The notes under the pieces: model-generated
Seen by the model: only the letters and a program-made list of their open reading frames with translations
Databases searched by the model: none
Told to the model about the DNA's origin: nothing
Program-made: the position numbers and the translations under genes
In this document: in pieces, positions 9,329 to 17,608 of the stretch
Layout of the letters: every line of letters starts with the position of its first letter
Numbering within the stretch: position 1 is the stretch's first letter
Assembly: GCF_018613605.1 (NCBI RefSeq)
Contig: NZ_JAGGPU010000014.1
Location: forward strand, 1-64,000
Direction of reading: 5' to 3'
Source: Pedobacter sp. ISL-64
GTDB lineage: Bacteria > Bacteroidota > Bacteroidia > Sphingobacteriales > Sphingobacteriaceae
DNA: 64,000 nt

Positions 9329-10297
9329 ATGAGAAAGATATTTATATTGTTGATGGTATTTCAACTGAGTTTTCTGCTGGCAAGTGCGCAACAGGATGCG
9401 CAGTTTAGCCAGTATATGTTTAACGGGATTTACATTAACCCGGCTTATGCAGGTTATAAGGAACAGCTGAATTTACATGCCTTTTACCGCAACCAGTGGA
9501 CGGGTATTGAGGGTGCTCCCAAAACGATGTCTGTTGCGGTGGATGCGATAGCCAACAACGGGAATGTGGGCCTGGCTTTGCAGCTTTCGAGCGATAAGAT
9601 CGGTGCCCAGCGCAACCTGGCAGCCTATGCCAATTATGCTTACCGGATCCCGATGAACGCGGACGGTTCGTCAAGACTGGCCTTTGGTGTGGGTGTTGGG
9701 GCGGTACAGCTGGGTATTGACGGGGCTTTGTTAAACCCGAATGATTTTGAAGTGAACCAGCCTGTGGGTATCCAGAGTACGATTGTACCGGATGCGAGGG
9801 CCGGTGTTTACTTTTCGAACAACCGTTTTTACGCAGGCCTTAGTGCCGATAACCTGGTTTCTCAATACATCGATATCGACCGTTATGCCTTTATTCCGCA
9901 ACCCAAACCACATTATTATTTAACGGCAGGGATGCTGCTGGCCATCAATGAAGATGTACAGATTAAACCCTCGTTTTTGTTGAAGGATGACCGTGGTGGG
10001 CCAACGAGTTTAGATCTGAATGCTTTTGTGATCCTGGCGGATAAGTTCTGGCTGGGTGGTTCTTACCGTACGGGGGTTAAGCTATATGACAAGAGTTATT
10101 TACAAAAAGATTTAAGTAACCTGAATTCGGGTGTTGTGGTTGCCCAGTTTTTTGCGAACAGCAATTTACGGATTGGCTATGCTTACGATTTCTCTATCGG
10201 GCCAATGCAGGGTTATAGCGGGGGTACCCATGAAATCTCTGTTGGTTATTTCTTCAACCGCAAGAGCCTGAGAATGGGCACACCAAGGTATTTTTAG
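9329..10297 (+). CDS. PorP/SprF family type IX secretion outer-membrane protein
   Basis: This 322-residue protein has a signal peptide ending ASAQ, followed at once by QDAQFSQYMFNGIYINPAYAG, the N-terminal hallmark of the PorP/SprF family. The rest is a predicted beta-barrel with alternating aromatic strands, ending in a family-like RKSLRMGTPRYF. Family members work in the outer membrane with the type IX machinery and are often paired with a secreted type-B-domain protein, as here (42 bp downstream of it). It is 13 bp upstream of the OmpA-type gene, so co-transcription is likely. It is probably a paralogue dedicated to this locus rather than the core PorP, because no other core components (PorK, L, M, N) are present. 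Confidence 0.88.
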   Translation: MRKIFILLMVFQLSFLLASAQQDAQFSQYMFNGIYINPAYAGYKEQLNLHAFYRNQWTGIEGAPKTMSVAVDAIANNGNVGLALQLSSDKIGAQRNLAAYANYAYRIPMNADGSSRLAFGVGVGAVQLGIDGALLNPNDFEVNQPVGIQSTIVPDARAGVYFSNNRFYAGLSADNLVSQYIDIDRYAFIPQPKPHYYLTAGMLLAINEDVQIKPSFLLKDDRGGPTSLDLNAFVILADKFWLGGSYRTGVKLYDKSYLQKDLSNLNSGVVVAQFFANSNLRIGYAYDFSIGPMQGYSGGTHEISVGYFFNRKSLRMGTPRYF

Positions 10298-10310
10298 TGT
10301 AATTAGACAT

Positions 10311-12284
10311 ATGAAAAGAAATATATCCATTTTAATCCTGGGAATACTGATGCTGTTCAGCCTTCAGTTTAAGGCTCAGGCCCAGTATGTATTAAATGAG
10401 GCCGATCAGGCTTTTGAACAATATAATTATGAACGGGCGATCGACCTTTATGAGCAGGCTTACAAGAAAAAAGCCACGCTGCATGCAGCAGAACGCCTGG
10501 CAGCCTGTTACAGGTACCAGCGCAATTACAAACAAACCGAAAGCTGGTATGCCATTGCTGCAGGGATGGAAAACAGCCCGGCAGCAAATACACTTGAATA
10601 TGCCAAAGCCCTGCAAAGCAATTCGAAATACAGTGAGGCTAAAATCCAGTACAACAAATATGCAGAGCTGAACAAAACGGTTAGCCCGGCACTAAAAAGT
10701 ATGTGGCTTTTATCCTGCGATTCGGCCATGAGCTGGATGAAATCGCCTAAAGCGGTGCTGGTCAACAATGAAAAGGACTTGAACAGCTCACATTCAGACT
10801 GGGGAGCGGTTGTACAAAACGGAAGCATTGTATTTGCTTCAGACCGGGGTATAAATGCTAAAGACAGCCAGGGTTTGGGTAAACCTTTTTTTAAGTTTGA
10901 CGGGACGAAGGCGCCTGACAAAAGCATTTATGGCTGGACGGGTAATCCTTACCTGAGGTTATATGCTAAAACGGGCAGTGACAGCATCGGGTTGTTCCCG
11001 GTAAATACAGGTACCGAATACCATGTTGGTCCGGCGAGTTTTACGGCCGATGGGAATGAAATGTATTTTACCCTGACACGGATTCCCCGGCAGCTGGATT
11101 ATACCAAAGTTAAGCTGCTGAAAGGGAAACAGGCTACGGTTAACATCGAGATTTACAGCAGTAAAAAAGATGAACAGGGGAAATGGGCTACGGCAGTACC
11201 TTTTAAATACAACAAGGTGAATGAATATGGTGTTGGGGATCCTTTTATTAGCGCCGATGGGCAAAGTTTGTACTTCAGCTCAAACATGCCGGGTGGAAAA
11301 GGTGGAACAGACCTTTATGTAAGCCAGAAAACCGATCTGGGGGACTGGGGGCTACCGGTAAACTTAAAAGAGGTGAATACGGAAGGAAACGAACGGAGCC
11401 TGTTTTTTGGTTCGGACAACAACTTTTACTTCAGCAGTGATGGCCGGGTGGGCATGGGTGGTTTGGATATCTTCAGGTCAAAACTGGTTGGCGGCAAAAT
11501 AAGCGAACCGGAAAATCTGGGCTACCCGGTTAACTCCCCCCAGGATGATTTTACTTTTAACTTAAATACCGCAAACAGCGGCTACTTTTCTTCCAACCGG
11601 ACAGATGGTTTGGGTGAGGATGACATTTACAGCTTTAGCCGTCAGCAGATCCCGGCCTTTAAGTTAAGTGGAAAAGTGTATAACAAAATTACCGGGCAGC
11701 CACTAAGCGGGGCCATTGTTACGCTGAACAAAATTGGTGGTTCGGGCTTAAAGATAGAAACCGATGAGACGGGCAACTTCAGGTTTAACCTGGAAAAGGC
11801 ATCAGATTATGGGTTAACGGGTGAGAAAACCAGTTTCAGGAGTGATGGAGCTGATTTAACGACTAAAAACTTAACGGCATCTACGGAGCTTAAAAAGGAT
11901 TTATACCTGGAGCCTGTTGAACTGAACAAGGCGGTTAAACTGGAGAACATTTACTATGATTTCGATAAGTCGAACATCCGGGCAGATGCAGCAGTAGAGT
12001 TGGATAAACTGGTGAAGATTATGCAGGATAACCCGACGATGTGGATCGAGCTGAGCTCACATACCGATAGCCGTGGCAATGATGCCTATAATTTAGATTT
12101 ATCGCAAAGGAGGGCAGATTCGGCGGTACAATACATCATTAACCGTGGCATTAGTAAAAACAGGATTGAGGCGAAGGGTTACGGGGAAACGATGTTGCTG
12201 AACAAATGTGCAAACGGCGTTAAATGCACACCTGCTGAACATCAGCTCAACAGAAGAACTGAATTTAAAATAACCAAACAGTAA
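10311..12284 (+). CDS. TPR / PD40 / OmpA-like peptidoglycan-binding protein
   Basis: A 657-residue envelope protein. After a signal peptide (ends KAQAQ) come tetratricopeptide-like helices (residues ~25-150), then PD40/WD40-like beta-propeller repeats (~165-440, with signatures such as GVGDPFISADGQSLYFSS and GYFSSNRTDGLGEDDIYSF), a carboxypeptidase-like regulatory fold (~450-520, KVYNKITGQPLSGAIVTLN) and a C-terminal OmpA domain (~545-655). The OmpA domain has YYDFDKSNIR, SHTDSRGNDAYNLDLSQRRA and IEAKGYGE, containing the conserved Asp and Arg that bind peptidoglycan. The architecture matches PorE-type proteins that tie the type IX apparatus to the cell wall. It completes the operon with the two preceding genes. 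Confidence 0.88.
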   Translation: MKRNISILILGILMLFSLQFKAQAQYVLNEADQAFEQYNYERAIDLYEQAYKKKATLHAAERLAACYRYQRNYKQTESWYAIAAGMENSPAANTLEYAKALQSNSKYSEAKIQYNKYAELNKTVSPALKSMWLLSCDSAMSWMKSPKAVLVNNEKDLNSSHSDWGAVVQNGSIVFASDRGINAKDSQGLGKPFFKFDGTKAPDKSIYGWTGNPYLRLYAKTGSDSIGLFPVNTGTEYHVGPASFTADGNEMYFTLTRIPRQLDYTKVKLLKGKQATVNIEIYSSKKDEQGKWATAVPFKYNKVNEYGVGDPFISADGQSLYFSSNMPGGKGGTDLYVSQKTDLGDWGLPVNLKEVNTEGNERSLFFGSDNNFYFSSDGRVGMGGLDIFRSKLVGGKISEPENLGYPVNSPQDDFTFNLNTANSGYFSSNRTDGLGEDDIYSFSRQQIPAFKLSGKVYNKITGQPLSGAIVTLNKIGGSGLKIETDETGNFRFNLEKASDYGLTGEKTSFRSDGADLTTKNLTASTELKKDLYLEPVELNKAVKLENIYYDFDKSNIRADAAVELDKLVKIMQDNPTMWIELSSHTDSRGNDAYNLDLSQRRADSAVQYIINRGISKNRIEAKGYGETMLLNKCANGVKCTPAEHQLNRRTEFKITKQ

Positions 12285-12872
12285 TGCTTTTATAGCAAAT
12301 TTTATTAAGCGATGGAGTTCGCTTATTCAGGTCAGGTAACTCTTATACAGTTAGGGATGGCATTTAAGGTTACCGGCCTGCTTTTTAAGATATTGAAAGA
12401 TGAAGAAGAAAAGTCTAATTGATTAAGTGATTAGTAACAGGTTGAATAAATAAACTTTAAAATATTAATTAGTTTTTAATATGGCTATTATAAAATGATT
12501 AAAGTCCTTGTTAACGTTGTCTGTGTAAAATGGTAAAGGTATTGTTGCTATTGATGTTATTGTGAATTCAATAAAAAGCTATTATAAAGGTAAAAAAAAG
12601 AAGTCTTATTTGTGAAGAGCTAAAAATTGATGTAAAAACCTTTGATCAATGTTTGAACGATTATAGAAAGATAGCTAATGATATGCTTGTTTTGGAGAAT
12701 GAAAATTAAAAATTAAAAAAACTTTATATAAACATACTTATTATTAATCAAACACTCATTGATAATCTAAATGATTTAAATACAGTGATTGTAAAATAAG
12801 AACCAAGACAGTTTATTCATAGCCATATATAGAATTGGAAAGATAAACAGTATTTGAATCAGCTAACCTAAT
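12285..12872. other. 588-bp gap: weak hairpin and a possible decayed small gene
   Basis: A 7-bp stem hairpin, TAAGCGA/TCGCTTA at 12306-12325, lies just after the OmpA gene; it has no T run, so it is at best a weak terminator. From 12605 to 12799 one plus-strand frame reads as a coding-like, helix-forming peptide (LICEELKIDVKTFDQ, later INQTLIDNLNDLN) with a single in-frame TAA at 12707. It may be a decayed small gene. The rest is AT-rich with nothing recognisable. Confidence 0.35.
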
Positions 12873-13238
12873 ATGAAAAGAATTATTGTACAAGATAGTA
12901 ATGAAGCCATTCTTGAGGTGCTTAAGCCCGCTTTAGAAATGGAGAATTTTAAAGTATTTACATTTAGTATTTGTGATGAAGGTTTTTTAACAGAAATTGA
13001 TCACATACAACCTCACGTAATTTTGTTGGATGACAAATTTACTTGGGAGGCAGGTATCAAAATCTGCAACAACATAAAAAATAAATACCCACTTATTCCA
13101 TTGCTGGTTTTAAGTTTTGATCGAAATATCCGTCAAAAATATCAGTTGAGAGGCTTTGATGGATATGTAACAAAACCCTTCGATTTGCAATTTTTGTATG
13201 ACCTTTTAGCAAAATATATTAAAGATTTTAATGCGTAA
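12873..13238 (+). CDS. Stand-alone response-regulator receiver domain
   Basis: The 121-residue protein has the receiver-domain layout and no output domain. The acidic pocket is reduced to Asp8 (in IVQDSN). The likely phosphoacceptor is Asp53 in VILLDDK. The switch residue is Ser81 (LVLSFD), and the conserved lysine is Lys101 in VTKPFD. Such single-domain regulators are usually phosphorylated by a histidine kinase and act by protein contact. No kinase is adjacent, so the partner is unknown. The sequence after LLDD lacks the usual Met-Pro turn (it reads KFTWE), a mild departure from typical receivers. Both flanks are decayed or non-coding DNA. Confidence 0.75.
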   Translation: MKRIIVQDSNEAILEVLKPALEMENFKVFTFSICDEGFLTEIDHIQPHVILLDDKFTWEAGIKICNNIKNKYPLIPLLVLSFDRNIRQKYQLRGFDGYVTKPFDLQFLYDLLAKYIKDFNA

Positions 13239-13298
13239 TCAATCATTTACTTCTTATTAAGTATTCACTGTTCATCTGCCAGTTAAAAACTTGTCCTC

Positions 13299-13656
13299 CT
13301 AGACCTTAGATAACAACAGGTCAAATTCTTCTAAATCAGACCATTTCTTGTAATAATAATAAACCAGCTGCCATTTGGCAAAGTTTACAGGAAGCATTCG
13401 CCACTGACATCCTGTTTTCACTATGTATTGAATCGCATTCCAGATAGAACGTAAATCATGTTTCGTTTACGATCTGTAAATTGTAAGGTCTTTTTTATAA
13501 ATTGCCACTGGCTTTCGCTTAAATCGGTGGGATAAATTTTCATTCTAATTGCGTTTGTAGTTACTCACAATTAATATTTATTTATCCGACCAGCGATCGC
13601 CTTTTTATTCACTTCTTAACAAATACTCTTTTATTCAGCCATTTTTAAACAGGCTC
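13299..13656 (-). mobile_element. IS5-family transposase remnant with one surviving end
   Basis: On the minus strand an ATG at 13543 opens MKIYPTDLSESQWQFIKK, the N-terminus of IS5-family transposases (DUF4096-type). After a one-base deletion in an A run near 13461 the reading continues in another frame as RKHDLRSIWNAIQYIV, then TGCQWRMLP and VYYYYKKWSDLEEFDLLL, stopping at 13299. The catalytic part is missing. Upstream of the ATG, 13641-13656 reads (minus strand) GAGCCTGTTTAAAAAT, similar to the MITE ends at 7.5 kb and probably the outer end of the element, with TTA/TAA beside it. The other end is not visible. Confidence 0.7.
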
Positions 13657-13728
13657 TTAAAATTTTTATTTTTTTCAGAGCAGAGGTTTGCTTAGTGCTC
13701 ATTCGTATTAATATAAAAAAGCCATACT

Positions 13729-13986
13729 ACGCCTGATCTCGATGACGTAAAAAAAATGTTTGAGCATTACATGGCTGGCCGCAGTACTCCGACCAAGGTA
13801 AAGCAGCTGATGCAATATTTTTATGCTGATGAAAATGGCCAACTCGACCGGCTGATTTGCACTGAATTGGAAGGACCGGAAGAAAGGAATGTGTCGTGCA
13901 ATGTATTTTCCGTTTCAGCTGAAGATATTGAGCGGCAACCGGCAACGAATCCTTTACTTGGTCTAACCGGAAGATGTAGCTGTTAA
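13729..13986 (+). pseudogene. FecR::SusC deletion scar (anti-sigma N-terminus joined to a TonB plug fragment)
   Basis: The first ~57 codons match the N-terminus of the intact FecR at 17609 (RSTPTKVKQLMQYFYADENG against RCTPAEVKQLMQYFHADEIG). The following ~20 residues match the plug region of the SusC at 18899 (VSAEDIERQPATNPLLGL against VSAAEIGRQPVTNPLLAL). The ancestral start codon, aligned to the ATG of FecR, reads ACG at 13729-13731. Homology with the 17.55-17.6 kb leader extends upstream (GAGCAGAGGT, GCTCATTCGTAT). It is therefore the remainder of a second FecR-SusC pair from which the FecR C-terminus and SusC N-terminus were lost in one deletion, in frame. It should not be functional. 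Confidence 0.8.
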
Positions 13987-14023
13987 AAATGAATTTAATG
14001 CTTTAGCTTATTTAATAAACATA

Positions 14024-16351
14024 ATGAAAAAATATTTACTCGTGATTACGGGTTTTGCACTTACTTTGAGTGCAATGGCTCAACAAGTCAAGTCACTAAG
14101 CGAAAAAGATTATGAGCGTGCCGAAAAATTCATGGGCTATAACTCCGGATCTTTTATAGATAGGGATAATTTGAGCCCCAATTGGCTTATCGGAGATCGC
14201 TTTTGGTATTCGATTAAAACTACACAAAGTAATGAATTCATTTTAGTAGACCCTGCGAAAAAGGGTAAATCTCCAGCGTTCGACCATCAGAAAATGGCAA
14301 CTGCTCTTTCCGTGGTAACTGGAACTACCTATGAGGCTAACAAGTTGCCAATTACGGCGATTAATTATGCGGCCGACGGAAATTCAATTGCTATTACAGC
14401 AGCTGGCAAGAGATGGAAAGTAGAATTACCATCCTACAAAGCTAGCGTTGATAACGCTATCCCTACTAATCAGATCACCACCGCTCCTCAAGGTAGAGCT
14501 GCTGCAGTTGGCGGATATATTCCAGAAACATTATCGCCGGATGGCACAAAAGCTGTATTTATAAAGGACTATAATTTATGGATGCGTGATGTAGCTACAA
14601 ACGAAAAAAAACAGCTTACTAATGATGGAATTAAAGATTATGGCTACGCTACGGATAATGCTGGGTGGAAATCTAGCGGCATGGCAATTGTGAGATGGTC
14701 GCCAGACTCAAAAAAAATAGCGACTTTTCAACAAGATCAGCGCATGAGTAAGGATATGTACCTGGTTAGCACAAATGTAGGAGCGCCAGTATTAAAAGCA
14801 TGGAAATACCCTTTACCTGGTGATAGGGAAATCCCAACAATTAGAAGAGTGATTATTGATGTAGAGGCTAGCACTGTAGTAAATTTAAAAATTGCACCAG
14901 ATCCACACCGTGCCTCCTTAAAAGACGATATTAGTAGTGGTAACAGTTTAGATGATATTGATTGGAAAGCTGATGGTTCTGAAATGGCGTTTTTATCGAC
15001 TTCCAGAGACCATAAAGAAGAAAAATTCCGTATTGCAAATGCTATTACAGGCGAAGTTAGAGAAGTTTTCGAAGAGGTTGTAAAAACACAATTCGAATCA
15101 GGACGTAGCGCTGTCAATTGGCGTTATTTGCCAAAATCGAATGAGATCCTGTGGTATTCGGAACGTGATAATTGGGGGCATATGTATTTATATAATGCAT
15201 CAACCGGAAAGCTTAAAAACCAAATAACTAAAGGCGAATGGCTAGTAACGCGTTTATTAAAGGTTGATGAGGAAAATCGTCAGCTTATATTTATGGCCGT
15301 TGGCCGCGAACCGGGCAACCCTTACTTTGCTCACCTTTATAAAATAGGTTTCGATGGTAAAAATTTAGTGTCACTTACACCAGAGGAAGGAAATCACCAA
15401 ATTTCATTTTCACCAACCGGGAATTATTTTATCGATACTTATTCTCAACCTAATGTGCCACCGGTAATGACCTATCGCAGTATGACTGGCAAACTGATTA
15501 CTGAACTGGAAAAAACCGACATCTCTCGTTTACTGGCAACCGGATGGAAAGCGCCAACTCCTGTTTCGGTAAAAGCACATGATGGCATAACTGATATTTA
15601 TGGTTTAGTGTTTACGCCAACCAATATGGATCCCCAGAAAAAATATCCAGTTGTTGATTATATCTACCCTGGTCCACAAGGAGGTAGTGTGGGAAATTGG
15701 TCATTCTCTGCTTCTAGAGGCGATCATCAGGCATTAGCTGAATTAGGATTTATAGTGGTGATGATTGAAGGGACCAGTAACCCTTTCCGTTCTAAAAGCT
15801 ATCATGATATGAGTTACGGTAACATGGCCGACAATACGCTTCCTGATCAAATTACCGCTATCAAACAACTGTCGCTACGTTTCCCTATCGATACCAGTAA
15901 AGTTGGAATTTGGGGTCACTCGGGTGGTGGTTTTGCTACTGCAGCAGCAATGTTTCGTTACCCCGACTTCTTTAAAGTTGGGATAGCCGAATCAGGAAAC
16001 CATGATAACCGTAATTATGAGGACGATTGGGGCGAACGCTATAATGGCCTAGTTGAAAATGCTGACTATGAAGCACAGGCTAATCAAAATTACGCTAAAA
16101 ACTTAAAGGGTAAATTGTTATTAGCTCACGGTATGATGGATAATAACGTACCCCCATCTAACACGATGTTGGTTGTTGATGCTTTAATTAAAGCAAATAA
16201 AACATTCGACTTACTATTGTTCCCTAATAGTGCACATGCTTTTGGAGCTTTCGATTTTTACATGATGCGAAGAAGATGGGATTATTTTGTAACCAATCTG
16301 TTAAACGCTACGCCTCCTAAAGACTACCAAATGAGAGGCGCAAGGAATTAA
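14024..16351 (+). CDS. S9 family peptidase, dipeptidyl-peptidase IV type
   Basis: A 775-residue secreted serine peptidase: signal peptide ending SAMAQ, DPP IV-type beta-propeller (~100-490; contains LSPDGTKAVFIKDYNLWMRD and DAGWKSSGMAIVRWSPDSKK), then a prolyl-oligopeptidase catalytic domain. The nucleophile is Ser633 in GHSGGGFA, the acid Asp706 in HGMMDNNVPP and the histidine His738 in NSAHAFG. Family members remove dipeptides, often X-Pro or X-Ala, in the periplasm or at the surface. The nucleophile elbow reads GHSGGG where DPP IV usually has GWSYGG. The gene stands between a FecR/SusC scar and a sigma/FecR/SusC/SusD locus and ends in a strong terminator, so it is probably a single transcription unit. 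It may supply peptides to the SusCD pair, but that is inference. Confidence 0.9.
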   Translation: MKKYLLVITGFALTLSAMAQQVKSLSEKDYERAEKFMGYNSGSFIDRDNLSPNWLIGDRFWYSIKTTQSNEFILVDPAKKGKSPAFDHQKMATALSVVTGTTYEANKLPITAINYAADGNSIAITAAGKRWKVELPSYKASVDNAIPTNQITTAPQGRAAAVGGYIPETLSPDGTKAVFIKDYNLWMRDVATNEKKQLTNDGIKDYGYATDNAGWKSSGMAIVRWSPDSKKIATFQQDQRMSKDMYLVSTNVGAPVLKAWKYPLPGDREIPTIRRVIIDVEASTVVNLKIAPDPHRASLKDDISSGNSLDDIDWKADGSEMAFLSTSRDHKEEKFRIANAITGEVREVFEEVVKTQFESGRSAVNWRYLPKSNEILWYSERDNWGHMYLYNASTGKLKNQITKGEWLVTRLLKVDEENRQLIFMAVGREPGNPYFAHLYKIGFDGKNLVSLTPEEGNHQISFSPTGNYFIDTYSQPNVPPVMTYRSMTGKLITELEKTDISRLLATGWKAPTPVSVKAHDGITDIYGLVFTPTNMDPQKKYPVVDYIYPGPQGGSVGNWSFSASRGDHQALAELGFIVVMIEGTSNPFRSKSYHDMSYGNMADNTLPDQITAIKQLSLRFPIDTSKVGIWGHSGGGFATAAAMFRYPDFFKVGIAESGNHDNRNYEDDWGERYNGLVENADYEAQANQNYAKNLKGKLLLAHGMMDNNVPPSNTMLVVDALIKANKTFDLLLFPNSAHAFGAFDFYMMRRRWDYFVTNLLNATPPKDYQMRGARN

Positions 16352-16356
16352 GATGA

Positions 16357-16397
16357 GCCCGTATCATTAGTCAAAAATGATACGGGCTTCTTTTTTT
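16357..16397 (+). terminator. Rho-independent terminator after the S9 peptidase
   Basis: A perfect 12-bp stem, GCCCGTATCATT (16357-16368) and AATGATACGGGC (16376-16387), with a 7-base loop, is followed by a T-rich tract. It sits 5 bases after the stop codon. Confidence 0.9.
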
Positions 16398-16532
16398 GTG
16401 GACTGCTCGATCCAGCTTCAGTATTTCGCTGGGTTAGATTTTTTTATTATTTGTCAAAAGTAGCTACATAGTGCCATGGCATTAGGGTATTCGCTTTCAC
16501 TATTTAACCTCCAAATTCATGCATTCTAACTA

Positions 16533-16540
16533 TATTTTTG
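16533..16540 (+). promoter_or_regulatory. Candidate -7 box of a Bacteroidota sigma-ABfr promoter
   Basis: TATTTTTG matches the Bacteroidota consensus TAnnTTTG, 46 bases before the ECF sigma gene. No clear TTG element is seen about 20 bases upstream, so confidence is moderate. Confidence 0.4.
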
Positions 16541-16585
16541 TAGATTTATTAATAATTTCATAAACTTAAATTTATACAGATTACC

Positions 16586-17185
16586 ATGAATGGTCAATTT
16601 CTTCAAAACGACCAGGACCTGATGGTTCGTCTTAAATCAGGCGACAAGAAAGCTTTTGCTACTTTATATAAATTATACGCTGAACAAATTTTTAGACGGT
16701 TGATGCGACTTGTTAAACAGGAGTCTATTGCAGAAGAGCTGCTTCAAGATGTTTTTATGCGGATCTGGGAAAACCTGGAAAACATCGATTTGGAAAAGCC
16801 ATTCCGCGCTTACTTGTATCGCATTGCACAAAATTTGGTTACTGACCTATTTCGTAGAGCAGCCTATGAGAAGCAATTGTTGGATTATCTGATCGAAGGG
16901 ATGACAGAGCTTTACAACCCTATTGAGGAAAGTGAACATGAAGTGGAAGTCAAACATTTGTTGCAGCAAGCCATTGACAGCTTACCCACTCAGCGAAGGA
17001 AAGTTTATATACTTTGCAAACTAGAAGGCAAAACCTATGTTGAAGCCAGCCAGTTATTAGGCATGACGGTTTCCACAATTAGTGATCATATTGTAAAAGC
17101 TAATAAAGCTTTAGCAATTTATGCTGCCAATCAGAAAATTTCCATAGTCTTACTAGCAACATTGCTCATTTGCGATCTTAAATAA
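16586..17185 (+). CDS. ECF sigma-70 factor, Bacteroidetes expansion family
   Basis: A 199-residue ECF sigma factor with region 2 (~25-95: FATLYKLYAEQIFRRLMRLV, then EELLQDVFMRIWENLE for core binding and -10 recognition) and region 4 (~130-185: SLPTQRRKVYILCKLEGKTY and an HTH with VEASQLLGMTVSTISDHIVK). It is of the kind that pairs with FecR anti-sigma factors and SusC receptors. In those systems the receptor senses its ligand, FecR releases the sigma factor, and the SusCD operon is transcribed. FecR follows at 17609 beyond a tandem-repeat spacer. Start ATG chosen by the region 2 spacing. Confidence 0.92.
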   Translation: MNGQFLQNDQDLMVRLKSGDKKAFATLYKLYAEQIFRRLMRLVKQESIAEELLQDVFMRIWENLENIDLEKPFRAYLYRIAQNLVTDLFRRAAYEKQLLDYLIEGMTELYNPIEESEHEVEVKHLLQQAIDSLPTQRRKVYILCKLEGKTYVEASQLLGMTVSTISDHIVKANKALAIYAANQKISIVLLATLLICDLK

Positions 17186-17465
17186 TTCTAATAGTCAATA
17201 GTCCATTGTCAATAGTCCATTGCTTGGGAGCCTATAAGTCACAACCATCTTCCATCGACAAAAGTGAATAGTCCATTGTCGATAGTCCATAGTTTGGGAG
17301 CTTATGAATGACAACCATCGTCCATGTTCTATGGTCCATTGTCGATAGTCCATAGTTTGGGAGCTTATGAATGACAACCATCGTCCATGTTCTATGGTCA
17401 ATCGACAAAAGTCCATAGTTTGGGGGCCTATGAATCACAACCATTGTCTATGGTCTATGGTCCAT
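17186..17465 (+). repeat. Four imperfect 63-70-bp tandem repeats between sigma and FecR genes
   Basis: The segment TTGGGAG starts at 17224, 17294 and 17357, with a variant (TTGGGGG) at 17420, giving spacings of 70, 63 and 63 bp. Each unit contains variants of GTCCATAGTTTGGGAGC and GACAACCATCGTCCATG, with shorter internal repeats of AGTCCATTGTC. There is no coding sense, no spacer pattern and no T-run terminator. Arrays of this kind occur between genes in related genomes and can vary in copy number. Confidence 0.8.
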
Positions 17466-17608
17466 CGACTAGTATTTTAGTTGCGTCCATACCTTCTTTA
17501 TTAATCACACGCTTGAAGGGTTTTGTGTAAAGAATTTAGGTATTTTTATTTTAAGCAGAGCAGAGGTCAAGCGGCAGCTCATTCGTATATATATAAAAGA
17601 GCCATATT

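Noticed and set aside
17195..17444. Two minus-strand ORFs of about 70 residues
   Set aside because: They are readings of the 63-70-bp tandem repeats and change register with the repeat length.
17186..17465. Possible CRISPR array
   Set aside because: The units are contiguous and similar along their full length, with no unique spacers and no cas genes nearby.
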